DNA from: a virus | Strand: one strand, 5' to 3' | IMG/VR virus record: IMGVR_UViG_3300025264_000024 | Location: 1 to 43,635 of that record | DNA: 43,635 nucleotides | Part shown: positions 16,343 to 21,367 of the stretch, one piece after another | Numbering within the stretch: the first letter of the stretch is position 1 | Layout of the letters: each line of letters starts with the position of its first letter | The notes under the pieces: generated by a model | Database searches by the model: none | The model's input: only the letters and a program-made list of their open reading frames with translations | Told to the model about the DNA's origin: nothing | Translations under genes and position numbers: made by a program

Positions 16343-16596
16343 TTATTTTGTATATCGTCTATAATAATATTATTTGTTTCAATATTATCCTTATTTAATA
16401 AAGATAAATTACCTAAGGCTTTAATAAATTTATCTTTATTAAAATTAATATTTTCTTGTTCAAAGTATTCTATTAAATCATTTATAAAATCATTGTATTC
16501 TATTTGATTTTCTGTAATATTATTTTTTCTATCAACATAAATACTTGTATTATTTTTAATTAATTTTGCCATTTTTTCAAAGTGTTTTTTTGTCAT
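16327..16596 (-). CDS. Small early protein of MTKKHFE type (89 aa)
   Basis: The N-terminus MTKKHFEKMAKLIKNNT followed by a F-I-N-D-L-I-E-Y-F-E-Q-E-N helix and a second F-I-K-A-L helix resembles short proteins often found in phages of marine bacteria ('MTKKHFxxIAxII... DLxxYFxxENxxFDxxxF'). That likeness is from memory. The function of such proteins is unknown. It is the first gene leftward from the divergent promoter pair. Confidence 0.6.
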   Translation of the reverse strand: MTKKHFEKMAKLIKNNTSIYVDRKNNITENQIEYNDFINDLIEYFEQENINFNKDKFIKALGNLSLLNKDNIETNNIIIDDIQNKWEPF

Positions 16597-16626
16597 TTTT
16601 TTTATTCCTTAAATTGTTTTACCCTT

Positions 16627-16658
16627 ATTATATGTATTAAAAATTATTTTGTTCCCAT
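16627..16658 (-). promoter_or_regulatory. ATGGGAAC-N18 promoter (minus site 5, divergent pair)
   Basis: ATGGGAAC (16658-16651), 18 nt, then a perfect TATAAT (16632-16627). It points left to the 89-aa gene and lies 42 bp from the rightward site at 16701. The perfect -10 is the best indication that the spaced hexamer really is a -10 element. Confidence 0.75.
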
Positions 16659-16700
16659 TTATTTTATTTGTCGTCATAAAAATAAAGTTTTTTAAAATAG

Positions 16701-16732
16701 TTGGGAACCTTTTAAAGTGTAGAGCATATAAG
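16701..16732 (+). promoter_or_regulatory. TTGGGAAC-N18 promoter (plus site 1, divergent pair)
   Basis: TTGGGAAC (16701-16708), 18 nt, TATAAG (16727-16732), followed by TAGTAGTAAGC and a leader with AAGCACAAAAATGCTT, a small dyad. It drives the 81-aa gene. The whole segment is closely repeated at 20524-20600. Confidence 0.75.
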
Positions 16733-16798
16733 TAGTAGTAAGCACAAAAATGCTTACGATAGTTATTTTAAAATTAAATTAAAAAAGGAAATAATCTA

Positions 16799-17044
16799 AT
16801 GAAAAAAGATAAAAAGCTAAAACCCTACAAAGAGTTAAGCAAAAAACAACAAGAAAGAGTTAGTGAATTAATTCAAAAAATTGAAGCACTTAACGAGGTT
16901 GTTGATAAGAAAGTAAGTGAGGCACGAACAGAGGCCTCTAAACTATTAGACGAACTTGATTGGGATAATCCATACGATTATCAATTCGTAGACGAAATTG
17001 ATAGTTGTTTGAGGTTCTTTGGAAAAGATATGAAACTATTTTAA
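16799..17044 (+). CDS. Helical charged small early protein (81 aa)
   Basis: MKKDKKLKPYKELSKKQQERV opens a Lys/Glu-rich coiled coil (LIQKIEALNEVVDKKVSEARTEASKLLDEL), then a short acidic C-terminus (NPYDYQFVDEIDSCLRFFGK). Start supported by AAAGGAA upstream. First rightward gene; function unknown. Confidence 0.6.
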   Translation: MKKDKKLKPYKELSKKQQERVSELIQKIEALNEVVDKKVSEARTEASKLLDELDWDNPYDYQFVDEIDSCLRFFGKDMKLF

Positions 17045-17059
17045 GACAAAATAAAATAG

Positions 17060-17091
17060 TTGGGAACCTTTTAAAGTGTAGGATGTTAGAG
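17060..17091 (+). promoter_or_regulatory. TTGGGAAC-N18 promoter (plus site 2)
   Basis: TTGGGAAC (17060-17067), 18 nt, TTAGAG (17086-17091). The first 22 bases copy plus site 1. The predicted transcript would begin just before the inverted-repeat element at 17115, with no gene for nearly 400 bases, so it may serve an RNA. Confidence 0.7.
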
Positions 17092-17114
17092 TAAATAGAA
17101 AAGATATTTGAAAA

Positions 17115-17280
17115 ATTAGGTAGTGAATTCATTTATATAAGAAAGGTTTTGAAGACATTAGTTTGGATTAAAGGCCTCAATTTTAAGAAACTTGCAAGAT
17201 TAAAACTGCTTTAAATGAGAAAAGACGCTAAAAGGAAATTGAGTAATTACTTTTTCTTCGTTAGTTGTTCACTACCTAAT
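17115..17280 (+). ncRNA. Putative structured RNA with 13-bp closing stem
   Basis: ATTAGGTAGTGAA at 17115-17127 and TTCACTACCTAAT at 17268-17280 are perfect inverted repeats enclosing 140 nt with no gene-like frame. The element is preceded by AAAAGATATTTGAAA, which also precedes the element at 21076. It lies just downstream of plus promoter 2. Candidate phage non-coding RNA; strand chosen from that promoter. Confidence 0.5.
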
Positions 17281-17295
17281 AAAAATGACTTAAAA

Positions 17296-17449
17296 TTAAA
17301 CTTAAATAGTAATAACTCGTAATAGGTTTGCGTTATAGTAAAAGGGCTATTTAAAAGGAATTGACATATGTTCAACAATAAGGACTTGCGTGTAAGAGTA
17401 TGCTCATTTTAAAGTTTGGATTAACTGTGCCAACGCTATTTAGGTTTAA
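17296..17449 (+). ncRNA. Second putative structured RNA with 14-bp closing stem
   Basis: TTAAACTTAAATAG at 17296-17309 pairs with CTATTTAGGTTTAA at 17436-17449 over 14 positions with one G-U pair. The enclosed 126 nt include a TAAAAGGAATTGA block similar to TAAAAGGAAATTGA in the element upstream. It fills the rest of the gap before the 77-aa gene. No coding frame is convincing here. Confidence 0.45.
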
Positions 17450-17479
17450 GAATATAACAACAAAGAAAGTGAGTATAAA

Positions 17480-17713
17480 ATGAGTGAAAAACATTATCAA
17501 AGTCTGCATAAAGAACTAATTAAAAATCAGAAATCTTTTAATTTCTTAGAGGGTTTACCAATTTTTGATGAAAACGAACTAACAGACAAAGGACAATATT
17601 TAATTAATAGTATATTTAATACTAAATATTTAATAAGAGATGTTTTTGAATTAGATACATTATTAGATATTAAAGTTTTATTAGATGAACAAATAAAAGA
17701 ACTATCTCAATAA
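17480..17713 (+). CDS. Small early protein (77 aa)
   Basis: MSEKHYQSLHKELIKNQKSF opens an acidic, mainly helical protein with a C-terminal LDTLLDIKVLLDEQIKELSQ. Start ATG follows AAAGTGAGTATAAA. No family recognised. It is followed after five bases by plus promoter 3. Confidence 0.55.
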   Translation: MSEKHYQSLHKELIKNQKSFNFLEGLPIFDENELTDKGQYLINSIFNTKYLIRDVFELDTLLDIKVLLDEQIKELSQ

Positions 17714-17718
17714 AATAA

Positions 17719-17750
17719 TTGGGAACTTTTATTAGTTTCTGATGTTAGAG
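17719..17750 (+). promoter_or_regulatory. TTGGGAAC-N18 promoter (plus site 3)
   Basis: TTGGGAAC (17719-17726), 18 nt, TTAGAG (17745-17750), then TAAATAGAACG and the start of the next small gene. The sequence GATGTTAGAGTAAATAGAA is shared with plus site 2. Confidence 0.72.
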
Positions 17751-17782
17751 TAAATAGAACGAACAAAATGGAGAGTATAAAT

Positions 17783-18031
17783 ATGAAAGCAAAAGAATTA
17801 AAAGAAATACTAAAAAATGTTGATGACGATAATCCAATAGGATTTTATGTTATAGGGGCAGAGTGGACAGATGAATATGATATTAATTTAGGAAGTCCAC
17901 ATGTTATTTGTTCTAATGGGATAAATGATGAGGGTTGGGTAGATTTTGGTTTTGAAATAAAATCAATATTTAAAAGTGTTAGACAAAATCAAAATCATTT
18001 AGAAAGACTTAAAAAGTTGGAGGAAAAATGA
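17783..18031 (+). CDS. ELI-type mini-protein 1 (82 aa)
   Basis: Start chosen at the second in-frame ATG (17783): GGAGA lies seven bases before it and its relatives downstream also begin MKxKEL or MKVxxL. The product begins MKAKELKEILKNVDDDNPIGF, matching the pattern (V/A)-(K/D)-E-L-(I/K)-x-x-L-x-x-(I/V)-D-x-(N/D) of the proteins at 18028, 18646 and 18798. It ends LKKLEEK, whose codons carry the GGAGG of the next gene. Family members of this style are common small phage proteins of unknown function. Confidence 0.6.
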   Translation: MKAKELKEILKNVDDDNPIGFYVIGAEWTDEYDINLGSPHVICSNGINDEGWVDFGFEIKSIFKSVRQNQNHLERLKKLEEK

Positions 18032-18222
18032 CAGTAAAAGAATTAATAAATGAACTCAATAAGATAGAAGATAAAACTCTAAGTGTTAGAGTATTAGAAG
18101 ACAATACTGATAATCCTAATTACAACATGGAAAATTATTGGATAGATAGAGTTGAAGTTGCTAACAAAGGACAGAGTGGTTATGAACTTAATGGCGAAGT
18201 AATTTTAATAGGAGTTGAATAG
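18028..18222 (+). CDS. ELI-type mini-protein 2 (64 aa)
   Basis: MTVKELINELNKIEDKTLSV followed by RVLEDN and IDRVEVANKG. It shares the MxVKELIxxLxKI start and an I-(N/D)-(R/D)-R/V-V-E-(V/I) late motif with the genes at 18646 and 18798. Its ATG overlaps the previous stop within GGAGGAAAAATGA. The stop TAG is immediately followed by plus promoter 4. Confidence 0.62.
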   Translation: MTVKELINELNKIEDKTLSVRVLEDNTDNPNYNMENYWIDRVEVANKGQSGYELNGEVILIGVE

Positions 18223-18254
18223 TTGGGAACTTAATTTAGTTTCAGTAGTTAGAG
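18223..18254 (+). promoter_or_regulatory. TTGGGAAC-N18 promoter (plus site 4)
   Basis: TTGGGAAC starts on the base after the TAG stop (18223-18230); 18 nt later is TTAGAG (18249-18254), then TAATAGAAACAAAAGGAG. It heads the chain of tiny overlapping genes from 18278 onwards. Confidence 0.72.
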
Positions 18255-18277
18255 TAATAGAAACAAAAGGAGAATAA

Positions 18278-18451
18278 ATGGAAAATACAGATTGGAAAAG
18301 TGTTAAAGAAAAAGCAGATGAATATGATAAATCAAACACTTGGGAACACCTTGACAAATTTGACAATTCCCACGAGTGTGAAAGTAATATAAACAAAAGG
18401 ATAACTAATGAACGAAAAAAGAAGAGAACAAATAGCAACAGCAATAAGTAA
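18278..18451 (+). CDS. Tiny polar protein (57 aa)
   Basis: Starts MENTDWKSVKEKADEYDKSN behind AAAAGGAGAATAA, a strong ribosome site. The end is Lys/Asn/Ser-rich low complexity. It contains a chance-looking TTGGGAAC (18340-18347) without the spaced -10. The 3' part overlaps the next gene by 44 bases in another frame, so the C-terminus may be poorly conserved. Function unknown. Confidence 0.45.
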   Translation: MENTDWKSVKEKADEYDKSNTWEHLDKFDNSHECESNINKRITNERKKKRTNSNSNK

Positions 18452-18515
18452 CAGAGAGTTAAATATAGACGAATTATTACTTGATGTTCAAAAGATAAAA
18501 TTGGAGGAAAAATGA
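18408..18515 (+). CDS. Tiny protein (35 aa)
   Basis: MNEKRREQIATAISNRELNI then DELLLDVQKIKLEEK. AAAAGGATAACTA precedes the ATG. It ends in LEEK through the GGAGGAAAAATGA element that starts the next gene. Chain position supports a real gene. Function unknown. Confidence 0.5.
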   Translation: MNEKRREQIATAISNRELNIDELLLDVQKIKLEEK

Positions 18516-18649
18516 CTAAAATAACTTACCCTTATTCCAATATAGTAGATGTTATTTGGATATTAAAAGATTTATTAGAACGATTAGAAAATAATGTAGA
18601 AGCTACATACGAAATTAAAAAAGCAATAAAAATACTGGAGGAAAAATGA
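18512..18649 (+). CDS. Tiny protein (45 aa)
   Basis: MTKITYPYSNIVDVIWILKD then a helix LLERLENNVEATYEIKKAIK and the shared LEEK ending. ATG sits inside the preceding gene's stop (ATGA). No family recognised; possibly a diverged member of the same mini-protein set. Confidence 0.5.
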   Translation: MTKITYPYSNIVDVIWILKDLLERLENNVEATYEIKKAIKILEEK

Positions 18650-18801
18650 AAGTAAAAAGATTAATTAATACCTTAAACAAGTTAGATAAAAACAAGGAAG
18701 TAGTTTTATATTTATTAAAAGATTACAATTTAGAAAGTTTAACATTAGAAACTATTTTAGGTGTAGATGATAGAGTAGAAATTACAATGGAGGAAAAATG
18801 A
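18646..18801 (+). CDS. ELI-type mini-protein 3 (51 aa)
   Basis: MKVKRLINTLNKLDKNKEVV, then VDDRVEITMEEK. It clearly belongs with the proteins at 18028 and 18798: same MKVxxLIxxLxxLDKNKEV start and D-D/N-R-V-E-I end. ATG overlaps the previous stop in GGAGGAAAAATGA. Confidence 0.6.
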   Translation: MKVKRLINTLNKLDKNKEVVLYLLKDYNLESLTLETILGVDDRVEITMEEK

Positions 18802-18950
18802 AAGTAGATGAACTAATAGGAATATTAAAAGACATAGATAAAAACGAAGAAGTTAGAATATTTGTAGATAATGAAAGTTATCCAATATGTCTGGTTGATT
18901 TGTCTATAAACGATAGAGTAGAAATCAATGTGAACAAGGAGGAGAAATGA
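18798..18950 (+). CDS. ELI-type mini-protein 4 (50 aa)
   Basis: MKVDELIGILKDIDKNEEVR, then INDRVEINVNKEEK. It has the same beginning and end motifs as mini-protein 3 with a different middle, as expected of a tandem duplicate. Coupled on both sides by (A/G)GGAGGA-AAATGA type junctions. Confidence 0.6.
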   Translation: MKVDELIGILKDIDKNEEVRIFVDNESYPICLVDLSINDRVEINVNKEEK

Positions 18951-19291
18951 AATTAGACATGTTTGATAACTTAATGAAAGAGAACTCAGTAGATACGATT
19001 ATCAATGGGAAAAGATATGAAGGTGTCAAAGAAAAAGACAGAACCTTAGAACTACAATATCTTTTAAACATTGGACTGCAAGATAAACTAAGTCAAGATA
19101 AAAGAATAGAAAATCTAACTGATTATAGTTTAGAACTTGCAAGTATGGGCGATAGTCTGTATAAAGTAAGACTGAATAAATGTTGGACACAATGTTGGCC
19201 ACTACGAGATGAACAAGACATGAAAAACATTATCAAAGTAATGTATAGTCATATCTTTGTTTCAAATAGAGATTGGAGAGAGAAAGAATAA
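18947..19291 (+). CDS. Early protein (114 aa)
   Basis: Begins MKLDMFDNLMKENSVDTIIN; the middle YEGVKEKDRTLELQYLLNIGLQDKLSQDKRI is helical; near the end is KVRLNKCWTQCWPLRDEQDM with a Trp/Cys pair. No family recognised. Start overlaps the previous stop (ATGA) behind AAGGAGGAGAA. Confidence 0.6.
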   Translation: MKLDMFDNLMKENSVDTIINGKRYEGVKEKDRTLELQYLLNIGLQDKLSQDKRIENLTDYSLELASMGDSLYKVRLNKCWTQCWPLRDEQDMKNIIKVMYSHIFVSNRDWREKE

Positions 19292-19300
19292 GGAGATAAT

Positions 19301-19528
19301 ATGAGTAAAGAAAAAATGAGTAAAGAGATATGGGTTTGTGATGATTGTGGTAGTGATGAAATAATAACTTGTTGTTTCGTTTATTCCAACTCTATGAAAT
19401 CGGAAGAAGAAGGCGACTATTATTTATACGCAAAGAGTTTAGATTTACCAAATGAAGAATGCGACTTTTGTGAAGATTGTGGCGACTTAGCAAGTGTTTC
19501 TTTAAAAGAAACTAAGGAGAAAAAATGA
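19301..19528 (+). CDS. Zinc-ribbon protein (75 aa)
   Basis: Contains WVCDDCGSDEIITCCF near the start and CDFCEDCGDLA near the end: two C-x-x-C knuckles separated by ~35 acidic residues, a classic zinc-ribbon layout. The first ATG (after AAGGAGATAAT) is followed five codons on by another, because ATGAGTAAAGA is directly repeated; the first has the better ribosome site. Possible host-transcription or nucleic-acid binding factor, by analogy only. Confidence 0.6.
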   Translation: MSKEKMSKEIWVCDDCGSDEIITCCFVYSNSMKSEEEGDYYLYAKSLDLPNEECDFCEDCGDLASVSLKETKEKK

Positions 19529-19710
19529 TATATAAAGAAATAAAAGAAATACATTGTATTGAGTGTCAAGAACAATTACCACAAACAGATAGTGCTTTTA
19601 CTGGAAGCACTAACTATGACATTGAAAATACAATGTTTGTTTGCGATGAATGTTTAGAAGAAGATGACAAACACGAGTTTGATAGTCCACATAAATTGGA
19701 GAAAAAATGA
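19525..19710 (+). CDS. Zinc-ribbon protein (61 aa)
   Basis: Two C-x-x-C pairs (IHCIECQE, FVCDECLEE) about 28 residues apart, acidic elsewhere. ATG overlaps the previous stop behind AAGGAGAAAAA. A second small zinc protein directly after the 75-aa one suggests duplication and divergence or a two-part module. Confidence 0.6.
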   Translation: MIYKEIKEIHCIECQEQLPQTDSAFTGSTNYDIENTMFVCDECLEEDDKHEFDSPHKLEKK

Positions 19711-20234
19711 GTAAAACAACATGGACTGATAGGTATAGGAAAAAAGATACTTTGATTAAAGAGTTAGAAAAAGTATTTAAAGACATTCATCACGAAAATA
19801 GAGATGTGATTAAAGATGTGGATAATCCGCTTGGCAAGAAAGACAATTTTTTATATATCGCTAATAAAAGGATTGATAGAGCAAGTCAGGTAATTAGAAG
19901 TTTTAAAAATTTCTATTCAAGACACAATAAAAGAAATTATGATTTCTCAAAAGAAGATTTTATGGAAATTGATAGAAAAATTACCAATGCACTTGAATTA
20001 TTTAGAGAAGATTATCAAGGATACTTTAAAGAAAAAGAACTTAAGAATGCAATAAGTTATGCAGGTAAACTTGCTAGAAAATTAGGCGTAAGAACCACAG
20101 ATACAATGTCTGTTAATGTGAATGCTATTATTTTAGATTGGGTGTTGCAAAATAGAAACAACCAAGCTGAAAAATTTAAAATGAATGGAAAAAATATTGT
20201 TTACAAAATTAATCCATATAAAAATAAAAAATAA
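19707..20234 (+). CDS. Basic helical early protein (175 aa)
   Basis: MSKTTWTDRYRKKDTLIKEL begins a Lys/Arg-rich, mostly helical protein; segments include NKRIDRASQVIRSFKNFYSRHNK and ELKNAISYAGKLARKLGVRTTD. It could bind nucleic acid, but no known domain is recognised. ATG is coupled to the preceding stop (GGAGAAAAAATGA). Last gene before a 388-bp stretch of non-coding structure. Confidence 0.6.
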   Translation: MSKTTWTDRYRKKDTLIKELEKVFKDIHHENRDVIKDVDNPLGKKDNFLYIANKRIDRASQVIRSFKNFYSRHNKRNYDFSKEDFMEIDRKITNALELFREDYQGYFKEKELKNAISYAGKLARKLGVRTTDTMSVNVNAIILDWVLQNRNNQAEKFKMNGKNIVYKINPYKNKK

Positions 20235-20325
20235 GGGACACTATGTCATACAACCCACATTAAAAGGGGTTAATGGTATATTGATTATATCTGCTTTTCA
20301 TATTAGTTCGTTGATGTGGTGTCCC
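20235..20325 (+). ncRNA. Putative structured RNA, GGGACAC/GTGTCCC stem
   Basis: GGGACAC (20235-20241) pairs with GTGTCCC (20319-20325), and CACAT (20256-20260) with ATGTG (20314-20318) immediately inside on the 3' side, leaving a 14-nt 5' side bulge. The enclosed sequence contains TAAAAGGGGTTAATGG, similar to the core of other elements here. It starts right after the stop of the 175-aa gene and could also act as a 3'-end structure. Confidence 0.4.
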
Positions 20326-20347
20326 TAAAAATTATATTTGAAAACTT

Positions 20348-20495
20348 GGGGGTGGTGGATATTGTCGCCACTCTTTGCGAAAGAGTGTTTGTTAGGGTAG
20401 TAAATAGTTAGAGAAAATGTTATATATGATGTCTGCGGACACTAATAAGAATATCTAATTAGTTATTGCATAGCAATTATATCTAAAAGCCCCCA
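20348..20495 (+). ncRNA. Putative multi-hairpin RNA (148 nt)
   Basis: TGGGGG (20348-20353) can pair with CCCCCA (20490-20495). Inside are a perfect 8-bp hairpin CACTCTTT-GCG-AAAGAGTG (20370-20388), a short TGTC-TGCG-GACA hairpin (20431-20442) and ATTGC-ATA-GCAAT (20465-20477). No gene-like frame is present. This is the most RNA-like segment of the window. Identity unknown. Confidence 0.5.
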
Positions 20496-20523
20496 CTAGT
20501 ATTTATGAAGGAGAAAAAAATAG

Positions 20524-20555
20524 TTGGGAACCTTTTTAGGTTTGTGGCATATAAG
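20524..20555 (+). promoter_or_regulatory. TTGGGAAC-N18 promoter (plus site 5)
   Basis: TTGGGAAC (20524-20531), 18 nt, TATAAG (20550-20555). The downstream TAGTAGTAAGCA.AAATG.TTACGATAG.TATTTTAAAATT closely repeats the leader of plus site 1, nearly 4 kb away. It drives the cysteine-peptidase-like gene. Confidence 0.75.
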
Positions 20556-20622
20556 TAGTAGTAAGCAGAAATGTTTACGATAGCTATTTTAAAATTGTTA
20601 ACCCTTAAAATAAGGAGGCTAA

Positions 20623-21018
20623 ATGATAAGATTTAAAAAGTCGTTTGGTGGTAGGGAAAAGTATTTCTCTACTAAATATAAAAAAGACATAACTTTTGAT
20701 TGTGTTATTAGAGCAATAGCACACGCAACAGGTCTTGATTATATGAAAGTCTTTACGGATTTGTGTAATTTAGCAATTACTACTGGATACCTTCCGAATG
20801 CTAAAAAGACTTACGAACCATACCTGATTTCAATAGGCTGGAAAAAACATAGTCCCATGAAGAATGGTCATAACAAAAAGGTTCGTTTGAAAAATTACAA
20901 GACCGAAGGCACATACATAGTTCTTACTGCTGGTCATTTGACTTGCATAAAAGACGGAATAATGTATGATGTTTGGGATTGTAGGAAGTCGTGTGGTAAT
21001 TCATACTGGATTAAATAA
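20623..21018 (+). CDS. Papain-like cysteine peptidase-type protein (131 aa)
   Basis: The sequence contains FDCVIRAIAHATG with a candidate nucleophilic Cys at the head of a helix, then AGHLTCIKDGIMYDVWDC with a His and downstream Asp, the order of a papain-like triad (C...H...D/N). Proteins with D-C-(V/I)-x-R-A-(I/L) and G-H-x-x-x-(I/V)-x-D-G-x-x-x-D-x-W-D are frequent in phages and usually left as hypothetical. Start supported by AAGGAGG. Could cleave a host or phage protein, or be an inactive relative. Confidence 0.5.
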   Translation: MIRFKKSFGGREKYFSTKYKKDITFDCVIRAIAHATGLDYMKVFTDLCNLAITTGYLPNAKKTYEPYLISIGWKKHSPMKNGHNKKVRLKNYKTEGTYIVLTAGHLTCIKDGIMYDVWDCRKSCGNSYWIK

Positions 21019-21027
21019 ATAAACACA

Positions 21028-21049
21028 GGGCTGGGGTAAAACCCAGCCC
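21028..21049 (+). terminator. GC-rich hairpin after the peptidase-like gene
   Basis: GGGCTGGG-GTAAAA-CCCAGCCC is a perfect 8-bp hairpin, the most GC-rich in the early region. On the plus strand it is followed by A rather than U, so it is not a standard intrinsic terminator; it could protect the 3' end or be a processing site ahead of the next element. Confidence 0.4.
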
Positions 21050-21053
21050 AAAG

Positions 21054-21240
21054 AAAAAAAGATATTTGAAATATGATTGAGCCTATATTAAAAGGAGATT
21101 GATTGTGAAGTAGGATGGCATGATTAACAACTGATTGTAGGCTCACAATATTAAGGTTCGGACAGAAGTGCTGACTGGGGTTATAACGCCTAGTGCAAAT
21201 CTAGGATGCAACGATTATATGTAATACCGACTAGCGACCA
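21054..21240 (+). ncRNA. Putative structured RNA with shared 5' leader
   Basis: The leader AAAAAGATATTTGAAA matches that in front of the 17115 element. TGAGCCTA (21078-21085) then pairs with TAGGCTCA (21138-21145), with ATT/AAT outside after one bulged base. Further on CCTAG-TGCAAAT-CTAGG (21189-21205) makes a 5-bp stem with a 7-nt loop, flanked by TCGG (near 21156) and CCGA (near 21224). No gene-like frame is present. The 5+7-nt hairpin looks like a tRNA T-arm but no tRNA fold is found. Confidence 0.45.
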
Positions 21241-21311
21241 TGGAAATCCGATTAAAATTATTCCATGTGTATGAGTATAAACATAGGCAATACACAATGC
21301 CTTAATAATAA

Positions 21312-21343
21312 TTGGGAACCTTTATTGATTGGGTTCGTATATG
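21312..21343 (+). promoter_or_regulatory. TTGGGAAC-N18 promoter (plus site 6)
   Basis: TTGGGAAC (21312-21319), 18 nt, TATATG (21338-21343), then TAATAGAAATTAAAAGGAGG leading to the ATG at 21368. It is the last site of the family and would transcribe the main nuclease/recombination gene run. Confidence 0.72.
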
Positions 21344-21367
21344 TAATAGAAATTAAAAGGAGGTTGT

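Noticed and set aside
15246-16658. CRISPR-like array from the regularly repeated boxes
   Set aside because: Repeats are short promoter motifs separated by genes of different length, not uniform repeats with spacers.
17045-17479. Short coding frames in the gap after the 81-aa gene
   Set aside because: Frames are very short, lack ribosome sites and are broken by stops; the inverted repeats explain the segment better.
18340-18347. Extra TTGGGAAC inside the 57-aa gene
   Set aside because: No TA-type hexamer lies 18 nt downstream (ATTCCC is there instead) and it is within a reading frame.
21150-21240. tRNA gene
   Set aside because: One hairpin has a T-arm-like 5-bp stem and 7-nt loop, but no matching acceptor stem, D-arm or anticodon arm could be built.
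21150-21240. Group I intron fragment
   Set aside because: CCGACTAG recalls a group I core box, but the partner core motif and flanking coding exons are missing.
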